In this document: positions 26,247 through 34,222 of the stretch, piece by piece
Position numbering within the stretch: the stretch's first letter is position 1
Layout of the letters: every line of letters begins with the position of its first letter
Origin: Candidatus Poribacteria bacterium
GTDB taxonomy: Bacteria > Poribacteria > WGA-4E > WGA-3G
Direction: 5' to 3'
DNA length: 64,000 nt
Assembly: GCA_022827625.1 (NCBI GenBank)
Contig: JAJEIE010000033.1
Span: 124,001-188,000 of the forward strand
Translations under genes and position numbers: made by a program
The notes under the pieces: generated by a model
Seen by the model: the letters and a program-made list of their open reading frames with translations, nothing else
The model's database searches: none
What the model was told of the DNA's origin: nothing

Positions 26247-26370
26247 GGGCAATAATGCACTTCGCATGAATCAACGGTATTCATGCCGTGTGGCATGAAC
26301 CGGGGCGAGTACGCCGCAGAATTGCCCTACTACAAACGGGTCTGTTCGTAGTAGTGCGATTTATCGCACG
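26247..26370. repeat. Family A repeat with three-level nested insertion
   Basis: Outer family A repeat as at 3593-3651, including the GTAGTAGTGCGATTTATCGC arm and identical right flank. Inserted after GGGCAATA is a 31-bp-type element (26255-26318), itself split by a 36-bp element (26268-26303). It lies in the 415-base gap 26084-26498, which contains no gene. Confidence 0.92.
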
Positions 26371-26428
26371 TCCAGAAATTACCCAATTAATAAATTAATC
26401 TTCATTTAGTTTGTGTTTAGGATTTGCA

Positions 26429-26453
26429 CGCAAACTAACAGTTTGCGCTACAA
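26429..26453. repeat. Family B hairpin repeat
   Basis: CGCAAACTAACAGTTTGCG then CTACAA, about 45 bases before the Kelch gene. Confidence 0.88.
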
Positions 26454-26498
26454 TAGAAGTGTCCAATTAATTACGGAATTCACTCTAAGGAGGACACC

Positions 26499-27599
26499 AT
26501 GTTCGCAAAATACAAGTATTTGCAATCGGTTTTAGTGCTTCTATTTGTTGGGATTTCTGCAAATTTGGCTGTCGGTTGGGAACAGGTAACCAAGCTACCG
26601 ACGTTAAGGGTTGCAATGGCATCTGCTGCTGTTGGCGATCACATTTATCTTATCGGTGGCTTTAATAAGGATGAGAATTTAGGGGGTAGCGCGCCTGCAC
26701 TTTCAAGGGTGGATGTCTACGACACACAAACAAATACATGGCATCAAGCTGCAGGTATGCTCACGCCGCGCATCGGATCGAGGGCTGCCGTTTTTTCCAG
26801 CGATATTTATGTGTTTGGTGGATACATTCGGATGGCACTTCGCAATGAGTTGCGCAAAAAAACTGTTTACACAAAAACGATTGAAGTGTATGACACGCGA
26901 ACCGACACGTGGATCAAGAAGCGCGACATGCCGACGCTCCGTAGGAGCTTCGGGACTGCTGTTGTAGATGGGAAAATATACATCATCGGTGGAAACGTTC
27001 ACAACAAACAACTCGGTAAGCAGGTGTCCACAGGTCTCGTTGAGGTTTACGATCCGTTGACCGAGAGATGGGAGCGGGGCGCAGATATGCCGACAAAACG
27101 CGGTTGGCTTAATGTGGCTGTCGTGGATGGTAAAATCTATGTGCTTGGGGGATACATCTTGCTGGAGCACGGACTCGGACTTGATGTTGACCGTTTTTCC
27201 AGACGTATTGAGGAGTATAACCCGAAAACCAATAGTTGGCGTAGACTCCCTGACTTGCCGATGTTCAAATACGCTTTTTCATCCGTTGTTGTAGATGACG
27301 AGATTTACACAATAGGCGGCTATGATCTGGACAATCGGGACGCATATCTTGACCTCGTAGAGGTTTATCATCCGAGAGCCAACAGATGGCGTCCATCTCT
27401 GCCGATGCTCACACCCAAAATGACAGTCGCTGCAGTTGCCAACGGTACAATCTATCTCCTTGGCGGTAGCGGGGATGGACCTAAAGGAAGAAACCATTTT
27501 TCACCAGTGGTTGAAGCGTATGATACCGGCTTTCGAGCGGTTGACGCAAAGGGTAAACAAGCAACCCGCTGGGGTGAGATCAAAAAGCCTCATGAATAA
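26499..27599 (+). CDS. Secreted Kelch-repeat beta-propeller protein
   Basis: 366 aa. Signal peptide about 1-26 (ends NLAVGWEQ). Six Kelch repeats with the G-G doublet and Y...W spacing: HIYLIGGF, DIYVFGGY, KIYIIGGN, KIYVLGGY, EIYTIGGY, TIYLLGGS, each followed by VEVYDP-type strands and W. Six blades form a closed propeller for binding proteins or glycans outside the cytoplasm. The C-terminus after the propeller, VDAKGKQATRWGEIKKPHE, resembles the tails of the flanking secreted paralogs. AAGGAGG stands 7 bases before ATG 26499. Confidence 0.93.
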   Translation: MFAKYKYLQSVLVLLFVGISANLAVGWEQVTKLPTLRVAMASAAVGDHIYLIGGFNKDENLGGSAPALSRVDVYDTQTNTWHQAAGMLTPRIGSRAAVFSSDIYVFGGYIRMALRNELRKKTVYTKTIEVYDTRTDTWIKKRDMPTLRRSFGTAVVDGKIYIIGGNVHNKQLGKQVSTGLVEVYDPLTERWERGADMPTKRGWLNVAVVDGKIYVLGGYILLEHGLGLDVDRFSRRIEEYNPKTNSWRRLPDLPMFKYAFSSVVVDDEIYTIGGYDLDNRDAYLDLVEVYHPRANRWRPSLPMLTPKMTVAAVANGTIYLLGGSGDGPKGRNHFSPVVEAYDTGFRAVDAKGKQATRWGEIKKPHE

Positions 27600-27615
27600 C
27601 GTGAGTTTGAGATAT

Positions 27616-27806
27616 AATGTCAGTACTTGTTAGTTTGTGGCGTGTGCTTCGCAAACTAACAGTTTTGCGGCGTACTCGCCCAGATGCAATGTGCATCGCG
27701 GTACAAGTCAGACTTTTATCGAACCAATGTCAGTACTTGTTAGTTTGTGGCGTGTGCTTCGCAAACTAACAGTTTGCGGTACAGGTCAACCTTTTATCGA
27801 ACTCAC
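27616..27806. repeat. Tandem pair of family B repeats, one carrying an insertion
   Basis: Two copies of about 80-110 bp beginning AATGTCAGTACTTGTTAG at 27616 and 27726. Both have the CGCAAACTAACAG arm. The first is split by a 32-bp element (27666-27697, TGCGGCGTACTCGCC...GTGCATC) exactly where the second continues CAGTTTGCGGTACA. Confidence 0.92.
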
Positions 27807-27856
27807 GTTCATATAGGAAATTCTAAGAATATACAAAAATTTTGGATTATTATTGC

Positions 27857-27885
27857 TTGACAAATTTTCGTAAATATATTATACT
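27857..27885 (+). promoter_or_regulatory. Sigma-70-type promoter for secreted paralog 2
   Basis: TTGACA (27857-27862), 17-base spacer, TATACT (27880-27885). The leader to the ATG is about 170 bases and contains GAACCCGTAGGCGGTTC, a possible hairpin. Confidence 0.85.
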
Positions 27886-28060
27886 ATTATATAGCATTAT
27901 TCCATAAATACAATTTTGTTCACTTTCGCTGGCGAGGGCTTCAGAAGAACCCGTAGGCGGTTCTTTCAAACTTCGCCTTATTTTTGCCCTATCAGGACAA
28001 ATGGGTTTATGGGATAAGTTCTAAGTTTTGAAAATTTTATCAGGAGGCATTGTATTTTCA

Positions 28061-28891
28061 ATGAAAATGTTTTACCAATTGACCCTCACAACAGCGATCG
28101 TATTTGCGCTGCTTGTGGGCATAACACACCTCGCATTCGCGCAGAAAGTCAATATTGATGACGGTCCGATAGCCGAAAAAGATTGGCTGGCAAATCCTAA
28201 AGTCGCTGCACTGAACGAAGACCATTCAGGGGAAAAAACGTGGATTACCAAGTGGTACGGTCCCGACGGGAACTACGAAAACAACAATGGATTCGCCGCT
28301 TCCGCACCCAAAGACCTCATCGATGAAGCCACTAACGGCAAACTTGATCAAGTGAAACTTTCAACAGCAGCGGGTTTGAAGCTGACACAGTCTGTGGATA
28401 TCAACTGGAAAAAGGCGAACGGCGGTCCCCGTGAATGGACTGTCTTTGAACTGAATCCTGCCGACGGTAACAATATGAATAGAGGCGGTCCCGCTGACAA
28501 TATTGATACCTACGGGATTGTCGTTGTTAAAGCACCCAAAGCCATGAAAGCCGTGATGTCCCCAGCGCACGATGACTATGCGCAAATCTGGATTAACGGC
28601 GAAAAGTGGTACAACAACTCCGCATGGACGGGTGCCGCGCTTCAAGTTGACTACAATATTGAAGTCGATTTACAAAAAGGCGGCAACGTTGTCCTCTACC
28701 GGGTGGGTGAATCCGGGGGTTCGGCGTATATTAACCTCCACTTTGACGATGAAACCCACAAGGTCTGCGACATCTATCCCGATAAGTCAAACGACCAAAA
28801 GAGTTTTTTCAGCGAAGTCGCTGGTGCTTTGTCCGTTGAACCGACGGATAAATTGACGACCACATGGGCAGATATTAAGCGGAACAACTAA
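28061..28891 (+). CDS. Secreted protein, paralog 2 of 3
   Basis: 276 aa from ATG 28061, chosen because MKMFYQLTLTTAIVFALL matches the signal peptide of paralog 1 and AGGAGG lies 13 bases upstream; the frame is open from 28028. Signal peptide ends HLAFAQ. The same conserved blocks occur as in paralog 1 (WYGPDGNYENNNGFAASAPK is identical), and the tail is DKLTTTWADIKRNN. The family function is unknown. Its own promoter 180 bases upstream indicates independent expression. An unmatched feature: Arg-Cys in VLYRCGES of the other copies is VLYRVGES here. Confidence 0.85.
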   Translation: MKMFYQLTLTTAIVFALLVGITHLAFAQKVNIDDGPIAEKDWLANPKVAALNEDHSGEKTWITKWYGPDGNYENNNGFAASAPKDLIDEATNGKLDQVKLSTAAGLKLTQSVDINWKKANGGPREWTVFELNPADGNNMNRGGPADNIDTYGIVVVKAPKAMKAVMSPAHDDYAQIWINGEKWYNNSAWTGAALQVDYNIEVDLQKGGNVVLYRVGESGGSAYINLHFDDETHKVCDIYPDKSNDQKSFFSEVAGALSVEPTDKLTTTWADIKRNN

Positions 28892-28916
28892 AAAGCCCAT
28901 TTTTCCTTTAATTTTC

Positions 28917-28945
28917 TTGACAAATCTCCGTCAAGGTGTTACAAT
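28917..28945 (+). promoter_or_regulatory. Sigma-70-type promoter for secreted paralog 3
   Basis: TTGACA (28917-28922), 17-base spacer, TACAAT (28940-28945); about 125 bases of leader before ATG 29070. Confidence 0.82.
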
Positions 28946-29069
28946 AAATTGTAATGCTGAACGCATTTAAGCGTTTTATAACCTGTCTAAAGAAGCTTAG
29001 GGAGCGTCCAACGCAACCTAATTACTTTCAACTCTCAATTAACCTACAAAAAGGATATAGTACTTAGCA

Positions 29070-29903
29070 ATGAGAAGATTAAATACTTTTACCCTCGCAA
29101 TTGCGATTATTTTCGCCTTGAGTATGAGTTTCTCGCACTTTGCATTCTCGCAAGCGAACCTGATTCAAGGGGGTCCTCTGGCAGAAGACGTGCTCTTAGA
29201 AGATCCGGACCCGAACACTGATGCCTTGAGAGAAGATCGCAGTGCTGTAGAGTCGTGGATTAGCGTATGGTACGGACCCGACGGTAACTACGAAGAAAAC
29301 GGCGGTTTTGCAACTTCGGCACCGATCGATCTTATCGACGAAGGTACTGGCGGTGCACTCAATCAAGTTTCACTCTCAACTGTTGATGGCTTGCTCATGA
29401 CAGCAGACATTGATGTGGAATGGGGCGACGCCAACGGCGGCACCCGCGGATGGGCTGTTTTTGAATTAGATCCGGTAGACAACAACCACATGGAAAGAGG
29501 CGGTCCCGCGGATAACATTGATACCTACGCTATATGTGTTATTGATTCACCGAGCGACATGACATCTGTTATGTCCCCAGCGCATGATGACTATGCACAA
29601 ATCTGGATTAACGGCGAAAAGTGGTACAACAACTCCAGATGGACAGGCGCACCTTTAACGATTCTTCACGACGTTGAAGTTGAGTTACAAAAGGGTCTGA
29701 ACGTCGTCCTCTATCGTTGTGGTGAATCCGGTGGTTCGGCATATCTGAACCTGCACTTTGACGATGTAACGAACGATGCCGTTAGTATCTATCCCGAAGC
29801 TGGAATGGATAAGCAGGGCTTACTTGATTTCGTGGCTTCGTCTGTTGATGTTGAAGCGAAAGGCAAGTTGACCACGACTTGGGCAGACATCAAACGCAAG
29901 TAA
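29070..29903 (+). CDS. Secreted protein, paralog 3 of 3
   Basis: 277 aa, AAAGGA upstream of ATG 29070. Signal peptide 1-28 (MSFSHFAFSQ end). More divergent in the first third (LLEDPDPNTDALREDRSAVES) but with the same SPAHDDYAQIWINGEKWYNN and VLYRCGESGGSAYLNLHF blocks and the tail GKLTTTWADIKRK. Its promoter and strong terminator make it a single transcription unit. The function is unknown. Confidence 0.85.
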   Translation: MRRLNTFTLAIAIIFALSMSFSHFAFSQANLIQGGPLAEDVLLEDPDPNTDALREDRSAVESWISVWYGPDGNYEENGGFATSAPIDLIDEGTGGALNQVSLSTVDGLLMTADIDVEWGDANGGTRGWAVFELDPVDNNHMERGGPADNIDTYAICVIDSPSDMTSVMSPAHDDYAQIWINGEKWYNNSRWTGAPLTILHDVEVELQKGLNVVLYRCGESGGSAYLNLHFDDVTNDAVSIYPEAGMDKQGLLDFVASSVDVEAKGKLTTTWADIKRK

Positions 29904-29923
29904 ATACTTTTTACTATTGTATA

Positions 29924-29953
29924 GGCGCGCTTTCTGAGCGCGCCTTTTTTTTT
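29924..29953 (+). terminator. Rho-independent terminator after paralog 3
   Basis: GGCGCGC (29924-29930), loop TTTCTGA, GCGCGCC (29938-29944), then nine T. A textbook hairpin and T-run. Confidence 0.95.
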
Positions 29954-30070
29954 ATCGTTGTTGGCTGTTGGTTGTTAGTTGTTGGCGAACCAGCATCAAC
30001 GGTATTCAGGTTTCCTTATGGCATTCACCGGTCTGTTAGTCCCTCACCGCTTGCAAATCGTAAAGCTATC

Positions 30071-30088
30071 TGATATAATAATAGCATG
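30071..30088 (+). promoter_or_regulatory. Extended -10 promoter with possibly leaderless start
   Basis: TGATATAAT (TG-N-TATAAT, -10 at 30074-30079) ends only 6 bases before the ATG at 30086, so a transcript would begin at or next to the start codon. No Shine-Dalgarno sequence fits between. Confidence 0.6.
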
Positions 30089-30718
30089 CGAAACAAAACC
30101 CTCTGTTGCTTGTTTATAGCTGCTTTCGTTTGCACCTTCGTCGGATGGATTGGGGGTTGGAAACGGACGCTGAAAGCGGGGAATGCAGCGTACGTACTTG
30201 GGAATTATGATGCAGCACACGCTGCCTTCCAACAGGCGACCCTCGAAAATGCTGACACGCCGGTTGCGCCGTATAACCTTGGCACTGCACTCTATAAAAA
30301 GGGTAGATTCAAGGAAGCGATACTCGCATTTCAGGAATCGCTCTCCAGACACAGTGGGCAAACTGAAGTGCCTCTGCATCTCGCAGCGATCCATTACAAC
30401 TTAGGAAACGCCCAATTTAAGAGTGGCGACCTCGGACGTGCCATTGAATCATACAAACAGACGCTCCGTTTGAATCCGCAAGACGCTGATGCCCAACACA
30501 ACCTTGCATTGGCACAACAACTCCTGAGACAACAGTCGAACTTCGCACAGCAACAGGAGCCGAAAAAAGACGCTACGCCGCAGACTGAGGTGAAACACAT
30601 CGGCAAGGCAGAAACAGTCCGCCTCTTGGAACATTTAAGTCAGAATGAGAATCGGATACGCCAAAAGTTATTACAAGAACAACGCAAAAGTGGGGTTCGG
30701 CGGGAAAAGGATTGGTAA
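30086..30718 (+). CDS. TPR protein (BatC/BatE-like)
   Basis: 210 aa. N-terminal membrane or signal helix (6-25), then at least three tetratricopeptide repeats: GNAAYVLGNYDAAHAAFQQA, PYNLGTALYKKGRFKEAILA, HYNLGNAQFKSGDLGRAIES. A Gln- and Lys-rich C-terminal helix follows. Together with the downstream BatD-like gene it resembles part of the Bat (Bacteroides aerotolerance) operon, in which BatA/B, BatC and BatD are linked. batA and batB are not present on either side. TPR motifs bind partner proteins at the membrane. Confidence 0.85.
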   Translation: MRNKTLCCLFIAAFVCTFVGWIGGWKRTLKAGNAAYVLGNYDAAHAAFQQATLENADTPVAPYNLGTALYKKGRFKEAILAFQESLSRHSGQTEVPLHLAAIHYNLGNAQFKSGDLGRAIESYKQTLRLNPQDADAQHNLALAQQLLRQQSNFAQQQEPKKDATPQTEVKHIGKAETVRLLEHLSQNENRIRQKLLQEQRKSGVRREKDW

Positions 30719-32417
30719 GTCGCCCTGCGCTTTTGTAGCACAAACTTTTAGTTTGTGTCTCTTCCTAATCTACCCCTTTTTCGCTGCTGCTCAAACGCAG
30801 ATAGCAACTGGTGCCACGCATGCGACTATTAATGTCGCTGCGGTTGTGAAACCTCGTCACATCCAACTCGGCGAGAAGGCGCGTTTGGAACTTACCCTTT
30901 CGGGGGACGCTTTCATCGAACACGTCAAAGCCCCCAGGTTCAATTTTCTGCCAGCATTCCTCGCTGTCCCCCTCCGCTCCGAGACCGTGCCACACCTGAA
31001 ATCAGATAAGATTGCGGTTTCCATGGCATGGGTTTATGAACTGATCCCGCAAGCCGTCGGCGACTTCGTGCTATCTGATATCCAGTTCGACTATCAAGGC
31101 AGTCTTTATTTTGCAAATCCGGGTGCGATCCGTGTCAGTGGTACGGACACGTATCAGGAGGCTTTAACGGGTGGTATTCATCGGGTCGAGGTTGAAGTCA
31201 GTACACCAACGCCGTATCTCAACGCCCCGTTTACGTATACCTTCCGCTATCTCTATACGGTAACCCTCCCGACGCGCGAGTCTCCAACGCCCCGACTCCC
31301 GGAGTTCCGTGATTTCTTTGTCGAGACATTGGAAACACCGCCGCCATACACACGGCAAATCCGTGGGGAGACGTTTTGGGTTGAGGAATACGCACATAAG
31401 TTATATGCGAAGAAAGCCGGACAGATCGTCCTTGACCCTGCAGAGCTGCTACTGCCACTCCCGCAAGGACGCAGAACGTTGAAAACGAAACCACTGACGT
31501 TGACAGTGCAACCGCTACCGGAAATGGGTAGACCTGTGGATTTCAGTGGTCCTATCGGTGAATACCAAATCTCGGCGGAACTGGAGCGCGGTTGGGTTGA
31601 GGTCGGCAGCGCGCTAACGCTCACTGTGCGTGTCTCTGGACGTGGTAACCTTCAGGTGGGTGATGCACCCAAATCGCCTACGATCCCTGGCGTCATGGTG
31701 AGCGGTCCCAATTTCTCCTATGATGCGATGCCAACGGGTATGGCTTACGTTTACACGCTAACTCCGCTACAGACGGGGACACTCCGCATCCCTGCCATCA
31801 CTCATGTTCACTTCGATCCGAACCGTGCGACTTACGTAACAACTCAGACAGCACCTATCCCGCTCTCTGTCCGTCCATCCCCGAACGACCTTGTTGATGT
31901 TGAGACTGAGGACAGCGCGTGGCGATTCTGGGGGGCACTCTTATTGGTTATCTTGCTCGTGGGAGGTTTGATCGCGGGATTCCTCTGGTATCGCGAATCG
32001 CGGACCGCGGACCGCGGACCGAGTAGGTCGGAGACCAATGAAACCGAAGTTCTAAACGCGCGGGGTTCAGCCGGAGAACCCCTAACACCGGGTTCACACG
32101 CACGGGCGGCACTCGCTGCCCTCGCGAATACGGACACTGCTCACGATGTCGCAAAATTTGCGAATACGCTTGCGCAAGTGCTTTATCAGTATCTGGAGGG
32201 GACGCTGGCACTCTCACAGCGCGATGTTGAGGCGGTACGTCAGGCAGGCGTTGAGGCGCAGATTTCGGAGGACATCCTTGCGGAACTGGTTGATCTGCTT
32301 ACGAAGTGTGATTACTATCGGTTCGCGCCTGTTCCACTGAGTGCTGACGAAAGGGGCGCGCTTATCGCTCGTGCTGAGGCGGTTATTGACTACATTGACA
32401 ACCTTCAGAATGGTTAA
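30645..32417 (+). CDS. BatD-like membrane protein
   Basis: 590 aa if translation starts at ATG 30645, overlapping the TPR gene by 74 bases. It has a signal peptide (hydrophobic core about 30-48, cleavage after AAAQT), a large extracytoplasmic region of Ig-like beta domains (VKPRHIQLGEKARLELTLSG; VEVGSALTLTVRVSGRGNL), a membrane helix (about 424-446) and a cytoplasmic helical tail. This is BatD architecture, linked to oxygen tolerance or envelope stress. The signal peptide is partly encoded by a dispersed AGCACAAACTTTTAGTTTGT repeat (30736-30757). A start closer to the signal peptide, such as GTG 30690, is possible. The linker after the membrane helix contains a threefold GCGGACC repeat. Confidence 0.83.
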   Translation: MRIGYAKSYYKNNAKVGFGGKRIGKSPCAFVAQTFSLCLFLIYPFFAAAQTQIATGATHATINVAAVVKPRHIQLGEKARLELTLSGDAFIEHVKAPRFNFLPAFLAVPLRSETVPHLKSDKIAVSMAWVYELIPQAVGDFVLSDIQFDYQGSLYFANPGAIRVSGTDTYQEALTGGIHRVEVEVSTPTPYLNAPFTYTFRYLYTVTLPTRESPTPRLPEFRDFFVETLETPPPYTRQIRGETFWVEEYAHKLYAKKAGQIVLDPAELLLPLPQGRRTLKTKPLTLTVQPLPEMGRPVDFSGPIGEYQISAELERGWVEVGSALTLTVRVSGRGNLQVGDAPKSPTIPGVMVSGPNFSYDAMPTGMAYVYTLTPLQTGTLRIPAITHVHFDPNRATYVTTQTAPIPLSVRPSPNDLVDVETEDSAWRFWGALLLVILLVGGLIAGFLWYRESRTADRGPSRSETNETEVLNARGSAGEPLTPGSHARAALAALANTDTAHDVAKFANTLAQVLYQYLEGTLALSQRDVEAVRQAGVEAQISEDILAELVDLLTKCDYYRFAPVPLSADERGALIARAEAVIDYIDNLQNG

Positions 32418-32817
32418 TGGTTATTGGTTACTGGTTATTGGTTACTGGTTATTGGTTGTTGGCGGTTGGCTATTCGCGGTTTATTGTCTGAACTGTGATT
32501 TATGTGATTCAATGATTTATAGGATTTAAGCCCTCTGTGATTGACAATCCTCTTTTTTGTGGTAGATTTTAGAATTACTTTTACATCACAGATCGGCAAG
32601 TAGAAGAGGTCGGGATTCGGAAAAAATCAGAATCAACGGTATAAAGCCTATAAAGGCTTCAAATCAACGGTATTCATGCCGTGTGGCATGAACCGGGGTA
32701 TGAATGCCTTATGGCATTCCCCGCCTCCTACAAGTATGCCTGAAATGTAAAGGTATTTTCATAATTCACCATAGTATTACCGAATTATTTTTTCAAAAAC
32801 AGTAAAGGAATCCAAAA
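32418..32817. other. Intergenic region of simple and hairpin repeats
   Basis: 400 bases without a gene: a GGTTATTGGTTACT simple repeat (about 32409-32467); AGATTTTAGAATTACTTT; and hairpin repeats with ATGCCGTGTGGCAT (about 32677-32690) and GAATGCCTTATGGCATTC (32702-32719). Confidence 0.75.
32655..32730. repeat. Hairpin repeat, family C (unnested copy)
   Basis: AATCAACGGTATTCATGCC then GTGTGGCATGAACCGG is the same 36-bp element that is found nested inside the repeats at 21692-21727 and 26268-26303. It is joined here to a second hairpin GAATGCCTTATGGCATTC. An AATCAACGGTAT copy just upstream (32630-32641) suggests a local duplication. Confidence 0.85.
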
Positions 32818-33324
32818 ATGGAAATATTCTCGCTCTTCATGCTCTGGTTACATATTATCGCTGCGGTTACGTGGATCGGCGGCAATCTCATCTTAGCGAT
32901 GGTGATTGTCCCGCACTTCCGGCAAAACCTACCGCCTGTCCAACGCATCCAACTCCTCACGCAGATCGGTAGGCGTTTTGAACCGGTTGTGTGGGGATGT
33001 GTCGGTGTGCTATTTTTCACGGGTATTGTTAACATCTTCTACGCCGTAGACCTTACCTCTCCGACTGCGCTCTCTGGTGCGTTCATGCGGACACTCCTTA
33101 TCAAGATCGGGCTTTTCTTCGTGCTGGTTATCCTGACGGCGTTGCACGGCATGGTGCTTGCGCCGCAGTTGGCTGCTGCAACTGAGAATTTGGATCCAGA
33201 TTTGGAGGAACTCCCACCGGAAATTAAACCGCTCCGTTCTCGGATGTCGATTGTATCGAGTCTGATGGGGGTTGTCTCGCTTTTGATTCTGCTCGCTGCG
33301 GTTGCCCTCCGTATGGGGATCTAA
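32818..33324 (+). CDS. CopD-domain-like membrane protein
   Basis: 168 aa with four membrane helices: LFMLWLHIIAAVTWIGGNLI, PVVWGCVGVLFFTGIVNIFY, LIKIGLFFVLVILTALHGMV, SSLMGVVSLLILLAAVAL. The WLHIIAAVTWIGG start (His and Trp-x-G-G) and LTALHG with a second His fit the CopD / copper-resistance D family, where conserved His can bind copper or haem. AAAGGAA is 7 bases before ATG. It stands alone, without a CopC gene. Confidence 0.85.
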   Translation: MEIFSLFMLWLHIIAAVTWIGGNLILAMVIVPHFRQNLPPVQRIQLLTQIGRRFEPVVWGCVGVLFFTGIVNIFYAVDLTSPTALSGAFMRTLLIKIGLFFVLVILTALHGMVLAPQLAAATENLDPDLEELPPEIKPLRSRMSIVSSLMGVVSLLILLAAVALRMGI

Positions 33325-33382
33325 TATAGCGATCAGCAGTCAGCAGTTAGCGATTAGCAGTCAGCGGTCCTTTCTATTGTTT

Positions 33383-34222
33383 CTAATCTGTTAGCGTGCC
33401 GTTGAGTTGTTCTAACTGCTGTGCGATCTCGTTGAGCTGCTCGTTTAAGACGTTCTGTGTGTCTGCGAGTGCTTTCGTGTTTTGTGGGGTAATGTCTACT
33501 ACCTCTTGACTGCTGTTAACGGCATTGTGTGCCACGAGGGTTTTGAGGATCTGATGTGCCAGACTCATGTGTTTCATCGTCTCTTTCGGATTTGTCATTT
33601 GGAAGATGAGGTGTTTCTGGTATCCGTAGAGGATTTCTAACTCTCGTGTGAGATTTTCCGAGCTGCTGAGGTCTTGGGTCCGGTAATTGGCGCAGTGTTC
33701 ATCTCGTGTCTGGATGAAGAGGGCACGGTACTTGTTGGGAAACTGAGGGTGGTCGATATGAAGCCGGCGGAATCTATTGAATAAGTTCTTTTGGACCTCC
33801 TTTTTATGATTAATTAGCGAAGTTTCTCTCTCCGTTCTAAGTGCTTTGTGTTTGTTGAAGCACTGTCTCCTCACCTCATACTCAAATTCCTTGAGGGCTT
33901 CCTCGTTAAGTATTTCATCGGCTTTGTTTCCGTATCTTTCTTGGTACTCTTCTTGGTATTCCTTGAGAAAGTCCGCGATGAAATAGCTTTTAAAGTTAGG
34001 TTCCTCTTCGCCGGCGTAATCCGCGTCGGGTAAATCTGCGTTTGCCAATTCTTCGGCTATCATATCGTCAAGCGTGGGTATCTCTTTGAGATAAGAGGGG
34101 AGGTCGGGAGGTAGTAGTTCATCTTCAAACTTTTCTATGAATGCCTCGACAATGTCGGTTAATTTCGTAAAGCAGGCGAAGTGTCTGACGACGAATTCTT
34201 TGTGTTCTTCTTGAAGTTTCAT
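33383..34222 (-). CDS. Protein of unknown function with DUF2280-like N-terminus
   Basis: 279 aa, AAGGAG 8 bases before ATG 34222. The first 30 residues (EEHKEFVVRHFACFTKLTDI) recall DUF2280 / small-terminase-like N-termini (EEHKxFVVxxLACFxxPS). The rest is helical and charged (FLKEYQEEYQERYGNKADEI), with a C-terminal coiled coil (NVLNEQLNEIAQQLEQLNGT). I infer either a phage-derived protein or a host regulator; no other phage gene is nearby. The gene opens the 33-43 kb accessory region. Confidence 0.6.
   Translation of the reverse strand: MKLQEEHKEFVVRHFACFTKLTDIVEAFIEKFEDELLPPDLPSYLKEIPTLDDMIAEELANADLPDADYAGEEEPNFKSYFIADFLKEYQEEYQERYGNKADEILNEEALKEFEYEVRRQCFNKHKALRTERETSLINHKKEVQKNLFNRFRRLHIDHPQFPNKYRALFIQTRDEHCANYRTQDLSSSENLTRELEILYGYQKHLIFQMTNPKETMKHMSLAHQILKTLVAHNAVNSSQEVVDITPQNTKALADTQNVLNEQLNEIAQQLEQLNGTLTD

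Noticed and set aside
33383-34222. Prophage
   Set aside because: One DUF2280-like N-terminus alone; no capsid, portal, integrase or lysis genes nearby.
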